Below are positions 35,897-46,095 of a stretch of 64,000 nucleotides of DNA, piece by piece. The notes below the pieces were generated by a model. The model did no database searches. It was not told where the DNA came from and worked only from the letters and a program-made list of their open reading frames with translations. The stretch is taken from assembly GCA_035048495.1 (NCBI GenBank), contig CM068543.1, positions 33,791,096 to 33,855,095 of the forward strand. Reading direction: 5' to 3'. A program made the translations under genes and the position numbers. Origin of the DNA: Euptelea pleiosperma (lineage: Eukaryota; Streptophyta; Magnoliopsida; Ranunculales; Eupteleaceae). The first letter of the stretch is position 1. Each line of letters begins with the position of its first letter.

Positions 35897-36654
35897 AAGG
35901 GTTGACTTTTGATAGTCTATTCAATATTTCAATTTGAATATAGTAGAAGTTGCCGCCCGTGGATGTAGCACTACTCTACGTGCTGGTGTGGTCATTTCTA
36001 TTTCGACCTTTATTTTATGCGAATAAATAAACCTAATAGATCCTCTTTTATCTGCAATATAGAAGGCCATCTCACGAGAAACTTTGGCTACACAGAAATT
36101 TCCATGTATGGCCGTGACCTATGAATGATTATCCACTATCCAGTATCCACCCCTTGATGGACCTACACATACACCAAAGTTATGCTTGATTAGTGATCTC
36201 TAACCATTCGATCTATGTACCAAAAACATAATCTTCCAAAGGCTAAAATTCTTCCCATGAAAAATGCTAGAAAATATCAATCAGGCTGATTGTTGGTTTG
36301 TTGGTCCATCAAGGGGTGAGACAATCAATCACGGGTCCATCAAGTGGTGAACTCTTTTTTTGTTTTTGTTTAATATCTAGTTTGCTGTTTTTCCTTCGCC
36401 CTCCGGGGTATAGTTCTCGTAAGTAGAACCCGTGATCACGGGTCGCACCATGCATATGGCCCATGTGATGTGCTGAGGATGGTAGAGTGTCCTTTACGAT
36501 ACCAGACAAGGACCCTAGATGCCTCAATATAAAAACTAGACGTCCAAAAGTCAAATAAGTATTGAGGATGACATTGAAGAGTTTTATATTCAATTATTTT
36601 AGATCGAAAGGATAAGTATTAATGAAGGGTTCACAGTGATGTCAGAGACTGCAG
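35897..36654. other. Intergenic downstream of the PADRE gene, degraded MITE
   Basis: Around 36120-36320 are faint inverted CCACCCCTTGATGGACC and GGTCCATCAAGGGGTG motifs of an eroded foldback MITE. The remaining part could hold the unrecognised last exon of the neighbouring minus-strand gene. Confidence 0.4.
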
Positions 36655-36663
36655 TGAACAAGG

Positions 36664-37098
36664 TGCCGTTCTATGGTACAGAACTCTGTATCAAAGTTTT
36701 GATGCAGAAGTCCCTCAAATTGCCACCTGTCTCACTCCTTTGGATCAGCGTCTCCCTTCGAGTGCAGGGCCCACTTCTTGGTTAACCGACACAACAAAAA
36801 GCAGCATGATAATCGTGATTTCTAGCCACTCAATTTGAGCACTTTTTCATAATGGGCTCCGTGAATAGACCTATGGGTTGGTTAAATTCCAAGCCTATGA
36901 TGATGATGAAAAAGTAGGCACTCAAATCCAATGGATAGAAATCACCAATCATTCTGATTTTTTGTGTCTAGGTCCACCCAGGCGTTGGTCAAACATTCAT
37001 AAGGTCAGTGGCCCCGGAAAAGTGTGCCACATGTCAATTTGAGGGACTTCTGTATCAAAAATTTGATATAGAGTTGATCTGTATCATAGATTTTTCCG
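36664..37098. mobile_element. Foldback MITE in the PADRE gene intron
   Basis: The inverted arms include TGATGCAGAAGTCCCTCAAA and its right counterpart (TTTGAGGGACTTCTGTATCA). The best flanking duplication is TGAACAAGG (36655-36663) versus TGAACATGG (37099-37107), 8 of 9 bases. It ends about 45 bp inside the predicted intron of the neighbouring gene. Confidence 0.75.
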
Positions 37099-37142
37099 TG
37101 AACATGGCATGAATATAGGGTTAGTGTATTATGGAAACGTAC

Positions 37143-37751
37143 CTCACGGGTCTTGATGCTATCTGTAATCCTACCAAGTTCCGTCTTTGATTGAGTCTGC
37201 TGGTGCAACAACAGACCCCCTTTGCCTTTTGGTGCAACCCCATCGAAGTTGCTCTCTATACAAAGTTCCATGATTTTCTCCGCCGCCTCGGCTGCATCTA
37301 TGCTCTTCTTTACTAATTCTGCAACCTGAGCCTTAGGAAGCCTAATCCTAACACGCATCGTCCCTGCCGTTCTTCCTCCTTCAGGCTCATCGAAGATAAG
37401 GCTTGTTGGTTTCATGATTGAAAGGTCAGATATGGACCTTCGAGACAACATCAGGCTCTCGAGCCTGTCCTTCGCGCTCATATGTATGCCTGACTGTACT
37501 CTCCTTGGAACCTTTTCTTCTTGAAGCTTTGGTAATTCTACTAGAAAGTAGAGCCGCTTAGGATTTAGCTCCTGTTGTGGTTCTAATGGCTTTGCTCGAA
37601 TACCCAAGTGCCTAACTGCCTCAGATTCTATCAAAACGTGACCCGGGAAGTCCTTAACGACGTCCCTGACTTCCACCGGAGTCTTTAATTTGAACGTCTC
37701 GCCGTCTATCTTCATCACCTTCACCATCTTTCCTCCGAAACTGTTCCCCAT
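37143..37751 (-). CDS. PADRE/DUF4228 protein, At1g66480-like, exon 1
   Basis: This is a plant PADRE-domain (DUF4228) protein of the At1g66480 type. The family is linked to stress responses, and its biochemical role is not established. The first exon gives 203 residues from the ATG at 37751. It starts MGNSFGGK, so Gly2 is a likely N-myristoylation site and membrane association is expected. Family motifs follow: VKVMKIDGETFKLKTPV (about 10-26), DFPGHVLIESEAV (34-46), RAKPLEPQ (52-59), KRLYFLVELP (65-74), SGIHMSAKDRLESLMLSRR (87-105) and RVRIRLPKAQV (133-143). The exon ends with TRE at a strong GTACGT donor (37142-37137). Related proteins end with a short basic RVSF-type tail encoded after this point. 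That exon was not found: the nearest acceptor (a CTGCAG at 36649-36654) would give only five residues before a stop. Reading through would end at 37005, inside a MITE. Exon 1 itself shows no damage. Confidence 0.88.
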
Positions 37752-38010
37752 TTGGGTCTTGTTCTTCAGCTCTCTCTCTCTCTCTCTCTCTCGGGAGCCG
37801 TTTTCGGCATATAGATTTGGTTATCTCTCCTCGAGTGAGTTTATTTTAAATAAAGACCCGCCATGATTGGTTGTTGTTGGTGTGGAACGTGGATAAAAAG
37901 GTCTTGGGGTCAAGAAAAGACGGCTAAATATGAAGATTGGTGATGTTTGACAAAGTACAAGTACGTGACGCTTTCTTGTAACAGAAAACTACTCAATTGG
38001 AGTATTTTAA
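37752..38010 (-). promoter_or_regulatory. Promoter/5' UTR of the PADRE gene with GA tract
   Basis: Only about 260 bp separate the start codon from the MITE at 38011. A CT tract at 37770-37792 (GA on the coding strand) lies just upstream of the ATG, within the probable 5' UTR. Confidence 0.55.
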
Positions 38011-38697
38011 GGGGGCGTTTGAGAACGAGAAGTAAAAGCCCTTCTACTTGTAGTAGAAGTTATAAGTTGATTTTTTCTATGTTCTAAAACTCGGAACTCG
38101 GACTCGGCTGGGAAGTCCATTGGGCCGGGTCACCTCGATGACTCGGGAGTCGACTCAGCGAGTCATTAAATTGATTATTATTTATTTAAATATATAACAA
38201 TAATATTTATTAAGAAAAACTTTGAAAATAGGAAACAAATACAAAAAAACATTTAGAAAAAAAAAAAAAAAGAGAGTTTTGACTGGACTCGGCCTTTAAA
38301 CCGGTGACTCGGCTGAATTATGAGTCAACTCGGACGAGTTTCCGAGTCAACTCGCTAGACTATGTAAAATCCAAGTTTGTATGCCGAGTTGACTCGAAAT
38401 ACGATCGAGTCGAGTCAACTCGGCCCTTCTTAATATGTAAAATCCGCTAGACTATGTTTTAAAACATAGGATTTTTTACCTCAAAAAAAGTCATAGAAAT
38501 TCAAATGTGAGGAGGGATTCTAATTTTTGAGAAGTTATTTTTCTTAGAAGTCAAAAGCTAAAAATTTTAGCTTCAGTTTTAAGTTAATTTTTAGCTTTTC
38601 AAAAGTTAAAATATGAAACACATCCAAACTAACTTTTTAACTTTTTGGCTTATAAAAGTCAATAAGTTACTTATTTTCGTGTTGCATAAACGCCTCC
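38011..38697. mobile_element. Tourist-like MITE (TAA TSD) hosting a second MITE
   Basis: The left end GGGGGCGTTTGAGAACG and the right end GCATAAACGCCTCC are inverted. Both are flanked by TAA (38008-38010 and 38698-38700). The AT-rich subterminal DNA is rich in AAGTTA/TAACTT words. The insert at 38077-38469 splits it. Confidence 0.8.
38077..38469. mobile_element. MULE-type MITE (ACTCGG-rich), nested
   Basis: GATTTTTT flanks both sides (38069-38076 and 38470-38477). The termini CTATGTTCTAAAACTCGG and GTTTTAAAACATAG are inverted. GAGTTGACTCGG-like words fill the ends. It is the same family as the foldback at 40817-41952. Confidence 0.82.
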
Positions 38698-38700
38698 TAA

Positions 38701-39264
38701 GCTTGTCAACAACCAGTCTTCGTTTCCGCTGCAGAGACAAGGAGCGGTTTCTAATTACATTAAAAAATCAGGGCGGTCTTACTAAAATATCCTATTTATT
38801 TTCTTCTTTAATGGATTACCTCGTCCATAATCGCGGTCTAGATTTGGGAAATGACCTTGGGATTCCTTTGACCACGTGGACAATGACTTGCGCTTGCTGC
38901 ATGGAAGGTCTCCAGTTTATCGGGATAGAATTCTCTTTGGGAACGTTACACCAACCTTAATATCTTTTAATATTTCCGTCAGGAAAATGTAGCAGCAGCC
39001 AACTTTCGTTGTCCCAGAAACCTTTTGATATGGACGAGGGACTTGGTCCCAATTGATATCCTGCACATCTGACAGGAAGTATGAATTATGAAATACTAGA
39101 AGATGAAATCTCACTTAAAAGAAGAGCTCTGGTTTCTTGTTATGAGCTATATTAAGAACATGGACACGTGTATCAGTGTCCCACATAGATATAAGGTGTC
39201 TGATACGGTGCCTTCAAGAAGCTTGACACATAGACACGTCCTTCGATCCGTACACGTATTATAA
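38701..39264. other. Intergenic, nothing recognised
   Basis: No supported gene. A pair TTAATATCTTTTAATATTTC and short frames are present only. Confidence 0.45.
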
Positions 39265-40350
39265 CTAGTGGGTGCCCCGTGCCATCGGCACTCCTCGAAA
39301 AAGAATTTGCCAAAATCAGGTGAGTGGTGGAGATCCACCGTCCATTTGGGAGAGGATTAGATCGCAGCCCTTCTTTGTTGATGCTTATAAGAGGAGGTAT
39401 AAGTAGGGAGATAACCAATGTGTTTTGTTATATAGAATAGTAAATGGCCCATGCCCATGGCACTCTCCGACAAAAGCGTTTGCAAAAATTAGGTGCCTTC
39501 GGCACTCAAATGGTATAACAGACTGGGGCGTTGCCGTTTTTTTTCATTATAACAGCTTTTATAACAGATTGTAATGCACAGAGGGAGAAATGGAAAAATA
39601 ACAGAAATAACAAAAAATAACGGTGTTGAAATTTAAATTTTGAATAAATTGAGGTCAAATGAGGCGGATTGAGTGGCTGAAATCTAACCGTCCACATTAG
39701 ATCGATGGATTTGATCTCAACCACTCTTTATCTAACCATCCACATTAGATGGATGGATAAGATAAGAGAATACAACTGAGTTGTCTTGATATAGGCGTGG
39801 GTGCCCGTGCCTGCGGAACTTTTCGACAAAGTGTTTGTCAAAATCGGGTGAGAGTTAATCTCAGCCATCAATACGAAGTATAGTGGATCTCAGCTACTCA
39901 TTATTGAAGCCATATAAGATAAGAGGGGTATAAGAAAACCATTAAATTTTCGCTAAATTCTATTTTTTTTTTTTAATTTTTAATTTTTAAATTTCAAATT
40001 TTAAAATTTGAATTTCAACACCACTTTTTTTCATTAAAATCCGTTAAAATCTATTTTTTTCACTTTTGCCCTTGGCCCTTTCAATCTGTTTTAACGGTAA
40101 CACCCCTCTCGAGGCATAAAAAGTGGGGCTCCTGAGCTTGACCCTTAGGCTATATATAAATCCAACCCATTTCATTCCTTATATGTAGGTAAAATAGTAG
40201 GTGACCCGTGCCCACGACACTCATCGACAAAGCATTTGTCAAAATTGGGTGTTAGTGGCTGAGATCCACCGTCCATTTGGTGTGATAAGATCTCGGCCAT
40301 CCTTTACGAAGCTGGATAAGATGGGGAGACAACCTACCTGTTTTGTTATA
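39265..40350 (+). repeat. Dispersed composite repeat, copy 3
   Basis: It has the same module order as 6325-7685. TAGTGGGTGCCCCGTGCC opens the block, TTGTTATATAGAATAG separates modules, and the ATTAGATCGATGGATTTGAT section follows. The block closes at TTTTGTTATATAGATTC. It is longer and better conserved relative to copy 1 than copy 2 is. Confidence 0.7.
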
Positions 40351-40806
40351 TAGATTCTTTTTCAGTAAAATAAGGAAAGAAATATATGAAAATGAATTCT
40401 TGGGTACTGAAATTGTAATGGGATGATTCTTGGGTATCAAATCAACACAAACAATTTCCAATGAAGTGGGTATATATCAACTATCAACGCAACCAATTTC
40501 CAATAAAGTGGACAAAGTTAGGGGCTGCTTGGATGGACCATCTGTTGGTTCAATTTTTCAACTTGCATTCCATGCATTGGGGATGTCTTAATCTGGAGCA
40601 TACGTAAAATGATCCTGAAGTTGCCAACTTGGCAACGAGGTGATTAATTTATCTTGGGTCAACATTTTTCAGCCCATCTCATTTTACACAGTCTAAATTT
40701 TATGTTTGCATGTGAAGAAAATTTGGATTTCCATAGTGAGATTATAGCAAGATTGAGTCTAGTTCAACTGGATGGCACTTGTTACCTTGAACTCATGGTG
40801 GTCTTT
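40351..40806. other. Intergenic, nothing recognised
   Basis: A short direct echo of CAACCAATTTCCAAT/CAACAATTTCCAAT at 40450-40505 is present. There is no gene. Confidence 0.45.
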
Positions 40807-40816
40807 GGTTTGATCC

Positions 40817-41952
40817 AATGTTTTAAAACTCGTTGAGTTGACTTGGGACTCGGTCGAATTGACTCAGCTTGATCGTGATTCGAGTCGATTCGGTACACAA
40901 ACTAGGATTTGTAAGCCTTGCCGAGTTGACTCGGAAACGTGACCTAGTTGACTCAAAACTCGGCCGAGTCAATACTTTAAACTTAAAGGTCGAATTGATC
41001 GAAACTTAATTTTTTTTTGAATTTCTATACATTTTTAGTATTTTATTTTACGGAAAATTTCATAAAAGAAAATAAATTTAAATGTATTTGCAAAAAACAA
41101 AAACAAATTTGTGACATTTGTAAAAAAAATAACTAAAAGCCCTCTGTCTAACAAAAATTAAAAAGGCTGACAGACGCCCTTTAAAATGGCGTTTTCCCAT
41201 AGAGCATAAAACTTCTGTCACAATACGAGCCACATGTCACACTCTTAGTGGGCGCTGACTGTATGGATGTTTGGCCAGTCCCTAGGTGGACTTGCAAACT
41301 AAAAATCAGTCTGATTAGTAATTTACAACCTTTGGATCTTTGCACTCAAATAATGCTCAAATTCCTACGGTTAAAATCAACCCATGAAAATAACTTCAAT
41401 CCAACGCTTATAAATCACTGATGATGTTTATTTTTGGTGTGTAGGTCCACCTAGTGAGTGGCCAAACATCCATATGGTCAGCGCCCACTAAGAGTGTACC
41501 ATGTGGCTCGTATTGTGACACAAGTTTTATGCCTCTATGGTCAAACGCCCTTTTAAAGGGTCTGTCAGGTACAGACGCCCTTTAAAAGGACGTTAGTCAA
41601 CAATTTTTTTTTAGCAGGCACAATTGTCAGGCAGACAGGCACAGTTGTCAGGCAGAATTGTCAGCCCTTGTCAGATAGAAATGCCCTTTCAAAGGGTGCT
41701 TAGTCACTTTTTTTGCAAATGTCAGAAATTTGTTTTTGTTTTTGCAAATACATTTAAATTCATTTTCTTTTATGAAAATTTCCGTTTTATTTATATTTTA
41801 TGATTTTTCAAAGTTTTTAATAAATATTATTTTTCTATATTTAAATATTTAATAATTAATTTAACGACTTGCCGAATCGACTCTTGAGTCATTGGGGTGA
41901 CTCGACCCGATGGACTTCCGAGTCGAGTCCGAGTTCCGAGTTTTAAAACATT
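40817..41952. mobile_element. 1.1-kb MULE foldback element with 10-bp TSD
   Basis: GGTTTGATCC flanks both sides (40807-40816 and 41953-41962), a perfect 10-bp duplication. The termini AATGTTTTAAAACTCG and CGAGTTTTAAAACATT are inverse. Pairing then continues inward across most of the element: GACTCGG words, AAATGTATTTGCAAAAA, a GACGCCCTTTAAAA block, and finally a palindromic core at 41188-41535 of the GAGCCACATG family. There is no coding sequence. Confidence 0.9.
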
Positions 41953-41962
41953 GGTTTGATCC

Positions 41963-42480
41963 CGACTTCATCATCATCAACATTATCCTCTATACCATAT
42001 CCCAATGTGTTAGGGGTGAGTGCGCAACATGAATCATATTTCGCCATTCAACTCTATTCAAAGCTATGTTTTCTATCAAACATATTTCTTGAGATCTTTT
42101 CCTTACTACCTCCATCTATATCATTTCCGGCCTTCCTCTCTTCTTATAAAGACTTTCAACTTGCACCAAATAATTTCTTACTAGTGACATTGTTAGTCTT
42201 TGTTGCACATACCCAAATCATCTCCATATCAACTTTCCCTCGTTTTATCTCTTGCTGAGTCTATTCTTAAGTTTCCTCAAATATACTTATTTTTTATTTT
42301 ATCTTTCCAATTTTTTTCAATTCATTGATCTAAACATACACCTTTGCCACACTTATTCTATGAATATGTTGTTTTTTAGTTGCCCAGCCCAACATTTCAG
42401 CTCCATAGAGCATAGCTGATAGTACAACTGTTTATAGAATTTTCCTTTTAACTTGACCTAATTTACTTACAAGAAAACAA
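41963..42480 (-). pseudogene. LINE reverse-transcriptase C-terminal remnant
   Basis: Read on the minus strand, fragments such as LYGAEMLGWATKKQHIHRI, an RREEGR-like segment and IELNGEI/FMLRTHP/IGIW resemble the end of plant LINE open reading frames (the ATKKQH..RI and RRGRP..W segments). Many stops and frameshifts break it. It abuts the MULE foldback, which therefore inserted at its edge. Confidence 0.7.
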
Positions 42481-42558
42481 AAAATAAATGTATTTTTAGC
42501 AAGAAATGTGTTGTGGCTACTCAAATTAAAGGAGTTCATGTAGTGAAAATTTTGGACT

Positions 42559-42571
42559 GGCAGTGGCGCCA
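42559..42571 (-). other. Primer-binding site of LTR copy 1
   Basis: The minus strand reads TGGCGCCACTGCC two bases after the LTR end (CA). It corresponds to the PBS at 62040 and to the TGGCGCC-type PBS of plant gypsy elements. Confidence 0.75.
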
Positions 42572-42573
42572 TT

Positions 42574-45520
42574 TGATTTTGGGGTTTTTCCGTGTCGTTG
42601 GTTATGGAAACCCTAGAATCAACTCATTTTTAATTATCCGGTTCACTTAAATTCCTGCAATAAAAAAATGCAGACTTGTACAGTGGCATGTCAGATGTCG
42701 AATCTGCACTCGGGGTTAGGACCATGCAAATAAGAACTAAAATACTACGGAAATGCTGAAAATGGGTGGGGAGATGAGAAGGATGAGTTTAAAACATATT
42801 TGTTGGTGATTTTTGGAAGCTATCACAACTAATTAAACTGTAAATGAAAGAGCAGAAAACCAAACTTAGAATTTATTCATAAAAAATGCGAATTACAATG
42901 CTTGAATCCAAATCACTTAAGAAAATAAAACAAACAACATTAGCCTAGAAGCAAGTAAGAGTGAGAGAAAATGAGAGAGCGAAAGCAATCTAAAGATAGA
43001 GAGAGAAACTAGAATACTATCCTAGAGAGAGAAACTAAAAAAAAGAAATTCTAGAGAGAGATTCTAGAGAAAGGGAAAATTTAGAAAGAACTAGAGAAAA
43101 GTAAATAGAGAAGGTGCCCTAAAACTCAAGAGAAAGAAAAAGGTGAAGAGAGAGAGAATGTGAAACTAAGAGAGAGACAAGGACTTACCAGATATTTTTG
43201 CGTCGGCCAAGGGATGTGAAGATGAAGTTGCAAGTGCGCCAGCGTTTGGAGGAAGTCATGGAAATAAGAGAAGCTCGCCGGATATGTACTGGAGGTGGGG
43301 GAAGCATGTCTGCAGGCCGGCAACTTGGAGTTGCAGGTTTCTGGTTTCGGTGAGAGTGATTGATACGTCAACTTAGAGAAACAGCATGTGGAGGTCGAGA
43401 CTTTGAGAAGGGCAACATGGGCATCTTGACCGTTAGAAGAAGGGATGCCCAAAAGAGAACCGTGAGGAGCACTATGGATGGGAAGGCATGCTGTAGGAGG
43501 AAAAGATGATCATGGAGATCGTGCTCGTTGGTACGATAGCAAAACAGAGTTGCAGGATCGCATGAGTGTGCAAATGTTTCACGGCTTGGCCATGAAGGAG
43601 GAGCAGGTGTGAGATCGTGCACAGCAGGGCGTTGGAGAGATGGCGGTCCTCATGTGGCTGGTGACGGCTTGGAGATGCAGCAATGGTTCTTGGAGAAGAG
43701 AACCGGTGATGGAGGCATTGGTGGTAGTGATTCTACCAGTCGGCAAGAGAAGAAGAAGGGGGAGCTTACCGTGTAGGGGAACAATGGTGAGCCAGATACA
43801 ACAGCGGTGGTTGAAGGAGAGTTGCTGGTTTTACCTGTCCGGCAAGGTTGCTGGTCATGTTTTCCTATTGGAAGAAGAAAACGGTGCTGAAGAGAGTGTT
43901 CGTTGCCGCACCACTAACGACTGCCCACTAGAGAGACCACTAAGGACCAAGGATCAAAGTCTCAGGATCGGACATTGGATCGGACCCCTCCGATCCCGAG
44001 TTGGATCGCCTGGATCGGTTGGAACAGTCCGATCCACCGTGATCCCAGGACGAGAAAAAAAAAATTCAAAAAATTGTAGAAAAATCAGAAAAAATCACAA
44101 AATTTCATAAAAGTCATAAAATCATAAAACACATAAAACATTAGGAAAATAAATATTTTAGCCTCTTGTGATGAAAGAAAAGTATAAAAAATAAAAAAAT
44201 AAAAATGAAAAAATCATAACCTAAGGCATATCACAAGATTCTCAATAATGTTTGCAAGATTCGAAGCAAATGACAAATATACTGAGATTTGGAGGAAATA
44301 TACCTGCTAAAAGCGTGGGATTTCGTCAGATTTCGCCAGATTTCACCCAAAACTCACCAGATTTTCAACCCAACTCGAAGAAATTTGAATAAAAACCCTT
44401 GATCTTCATAGATCTATGTGTTTCGAAGGTGGATCTATCTTTTTAAGCTATTTTTAGGTTCCAAGAAGGGTTGGGGGAGGAAATGGGAGAGGAAAATGAG
44501 TGAAGAGGTGAAAATTTTTTAAAAAAATCAGGTTTTTATAACATGGCTGGTTCAACTCGCTGGATCGGGCGATCCACTGCGATCCGAGACAAACCTTGGA
44601 TCTTCGTCTCGGATACCTCCGATCCTGATCTGGATCGCCCGATCCAACTTGGGATCGCCCGAGACTTCGAACCATGCTAAGGACCGCCCACTACAGAAGA
44701 GATCCCCCATGGGCTGAGATAGAGAGCGCCCCTGCTTGAGGGTTTTCTTTTTCTTTTTAAGAAACGTGGAGAAAAGAATCTCCCTAAAAAGAAACCGTGG
44801 GTTTCCATTAAAAACCATAGGTCAACTTTCCCTCATTTTTTTTCTTTTTTTAAATATTTCAAATATCACCCTTGAGGGATTTTCTTTTCAAAAGATCCCA
44901 ACCATCAACTAGTTACAACTGTCCACATCTAAAATGGCAAAATTTTTGGATTTTTTCTTTTTTTAAAATTATTTCTTTCCAAAAGATGATTTAACATGTA
45001 TTCTTTAGTTTTAAAAGCTTTTGATTTTTTCTTTCGAACTTTCCAAAATTTCCTTGATTTCTTTATCAAAATCTTTCCTTCTAAAAACTTATTTTTTTGA
45101 ATCTTTCCTTTTAAAAATTTTGATCTTCCTTGGTCAATAATGTTGACCACTATCTTGGTTCATCATGGGCCGTCCGATGAGGGAATAGAGAGGGATTGAA
45201 GGTGTGGTGATGTGTGGATGATTGGATGGATCAACAGAAGGTGGAAATCGGCCAAAGTGGGCCGTAAGATGAGTGGAAGAATCTAATGGTGATCGGATGA
45301 TCTGAATGATTGGACGGTTGGATGGATGATCGTATAGCTCAGATGATGATGTGGGTGGTGAGTAGTTGGATCCTGGAGAGTGAGAGAACGAAGGATGACT
45401 GTTGGATGTGGAACTTAGGGTTTAGAGAGAGGGGAGAGAAAATAAAGAGAATTTGAAGAAAATGCTAGTAGAGGGTCTTGAATCCTGGTCTTTGACTTCG
45501 AAAAGTCTCGGTTGTCAAAT
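42574..45520 (-). mobile_element. Gypsy-family LTR, copy 1 (minus), truncated
   Basis: The low end is TGATTTTGGGG (LTR end, read as CA on the minus strand) adjoining the PBS. It carries TCCGTGTCGTTGGTTATGG, a GAGAGAAA-rich tract (42960-43170), purine-rich exon-like DNA, and a tRNA-like stretch near 45455-45510. Upstream sequence is lost. A 728-bp MULE MITE is inserted at 43949-44676. Confidence 0.75.
43949..44676. mobile_element. MULE-type MITE with 9-bp TSD (GGATCG-rich)
   Basis: CTAAGGACC flanks both sides (43940-43948 and 44677-44685). The termini AAGGATCAAAGTCTC and GAGACTTCGAACCATG are inverted, and GGATCG/CGATCC words fill both ends. The AAGG...CCATG terminus matches that of 29014-29485, although the internal words differ. 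Confidence 0.9.
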
Positions 45521-45524
45521 CCCA

Positions 45525-46095
45525 GGAATACTTAGTTCTTCGGTAAGATATATATCGCTGTGTCTCGAATCTCCTGAAGACCAAAGTGTCAAAGATCAAG
45601 TGGACTTCGACAAAACAAATCAAAAAAGAATTAAAGCTGAAGAAAAATTAACCCAAGTGTTCAAGATCAATTGAAGACAAAGTCAAGTGATCAAGCTCAA
45701 CTGAAGACAAAGTCGAAACTCAAGTACGTTCTCACTCAATGAACGTTCAACTATGAAGAAACTCGTGTTGTGGTTACTTACGTAAATCTAAGGGTACTCT
45801 GCGCATTGCCAGCGGATCTTGATTTACCTTAGATGGTTCAGTGATAATTAGGAATCATGTGCGTGTCAAAAAGAGAAATTCTAAAACTTTGGATGTGTTC
45901 GGTTATGGACAAAGTGGTCTGGCCGACCGACATTTTTGAGCGGGCGATCGAAGGTCTGGTCGACCGGCCAAAAGGGTCCGGTCGACCCTAACTCTCGGGT
46001 TCAAAATTTTAGGGTGTTAACCTCAATGGGTGACCGACTAAAGGCTCGGTCGACTGAGGTTCGGTTGATAGGCCAATAGTGCGGTCGACCCCACC
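45525..46095 (+). mobile_element. LTR fragment of another family (GGTCGACC-rich)
   Basis: Runs such as TCAAGATCAATTGAAGACAA (repeated as CAAGCTCAACTGAAGACAA) followed by GGTCGACCGGCC and GGTCGACCC words are typical of some plant copia LTRs. There are no clear ends and it is inserted between two gypsy-family LTR copies. Confidence 0.4.

Noticed and set aside
43126..44110. Long frames on both strands in the gypsy-family LTR
   Set aside because: They lie in purine-rich LTR DNA shared by all LTR copies, with different frames open in each, so they are not conserved coding.
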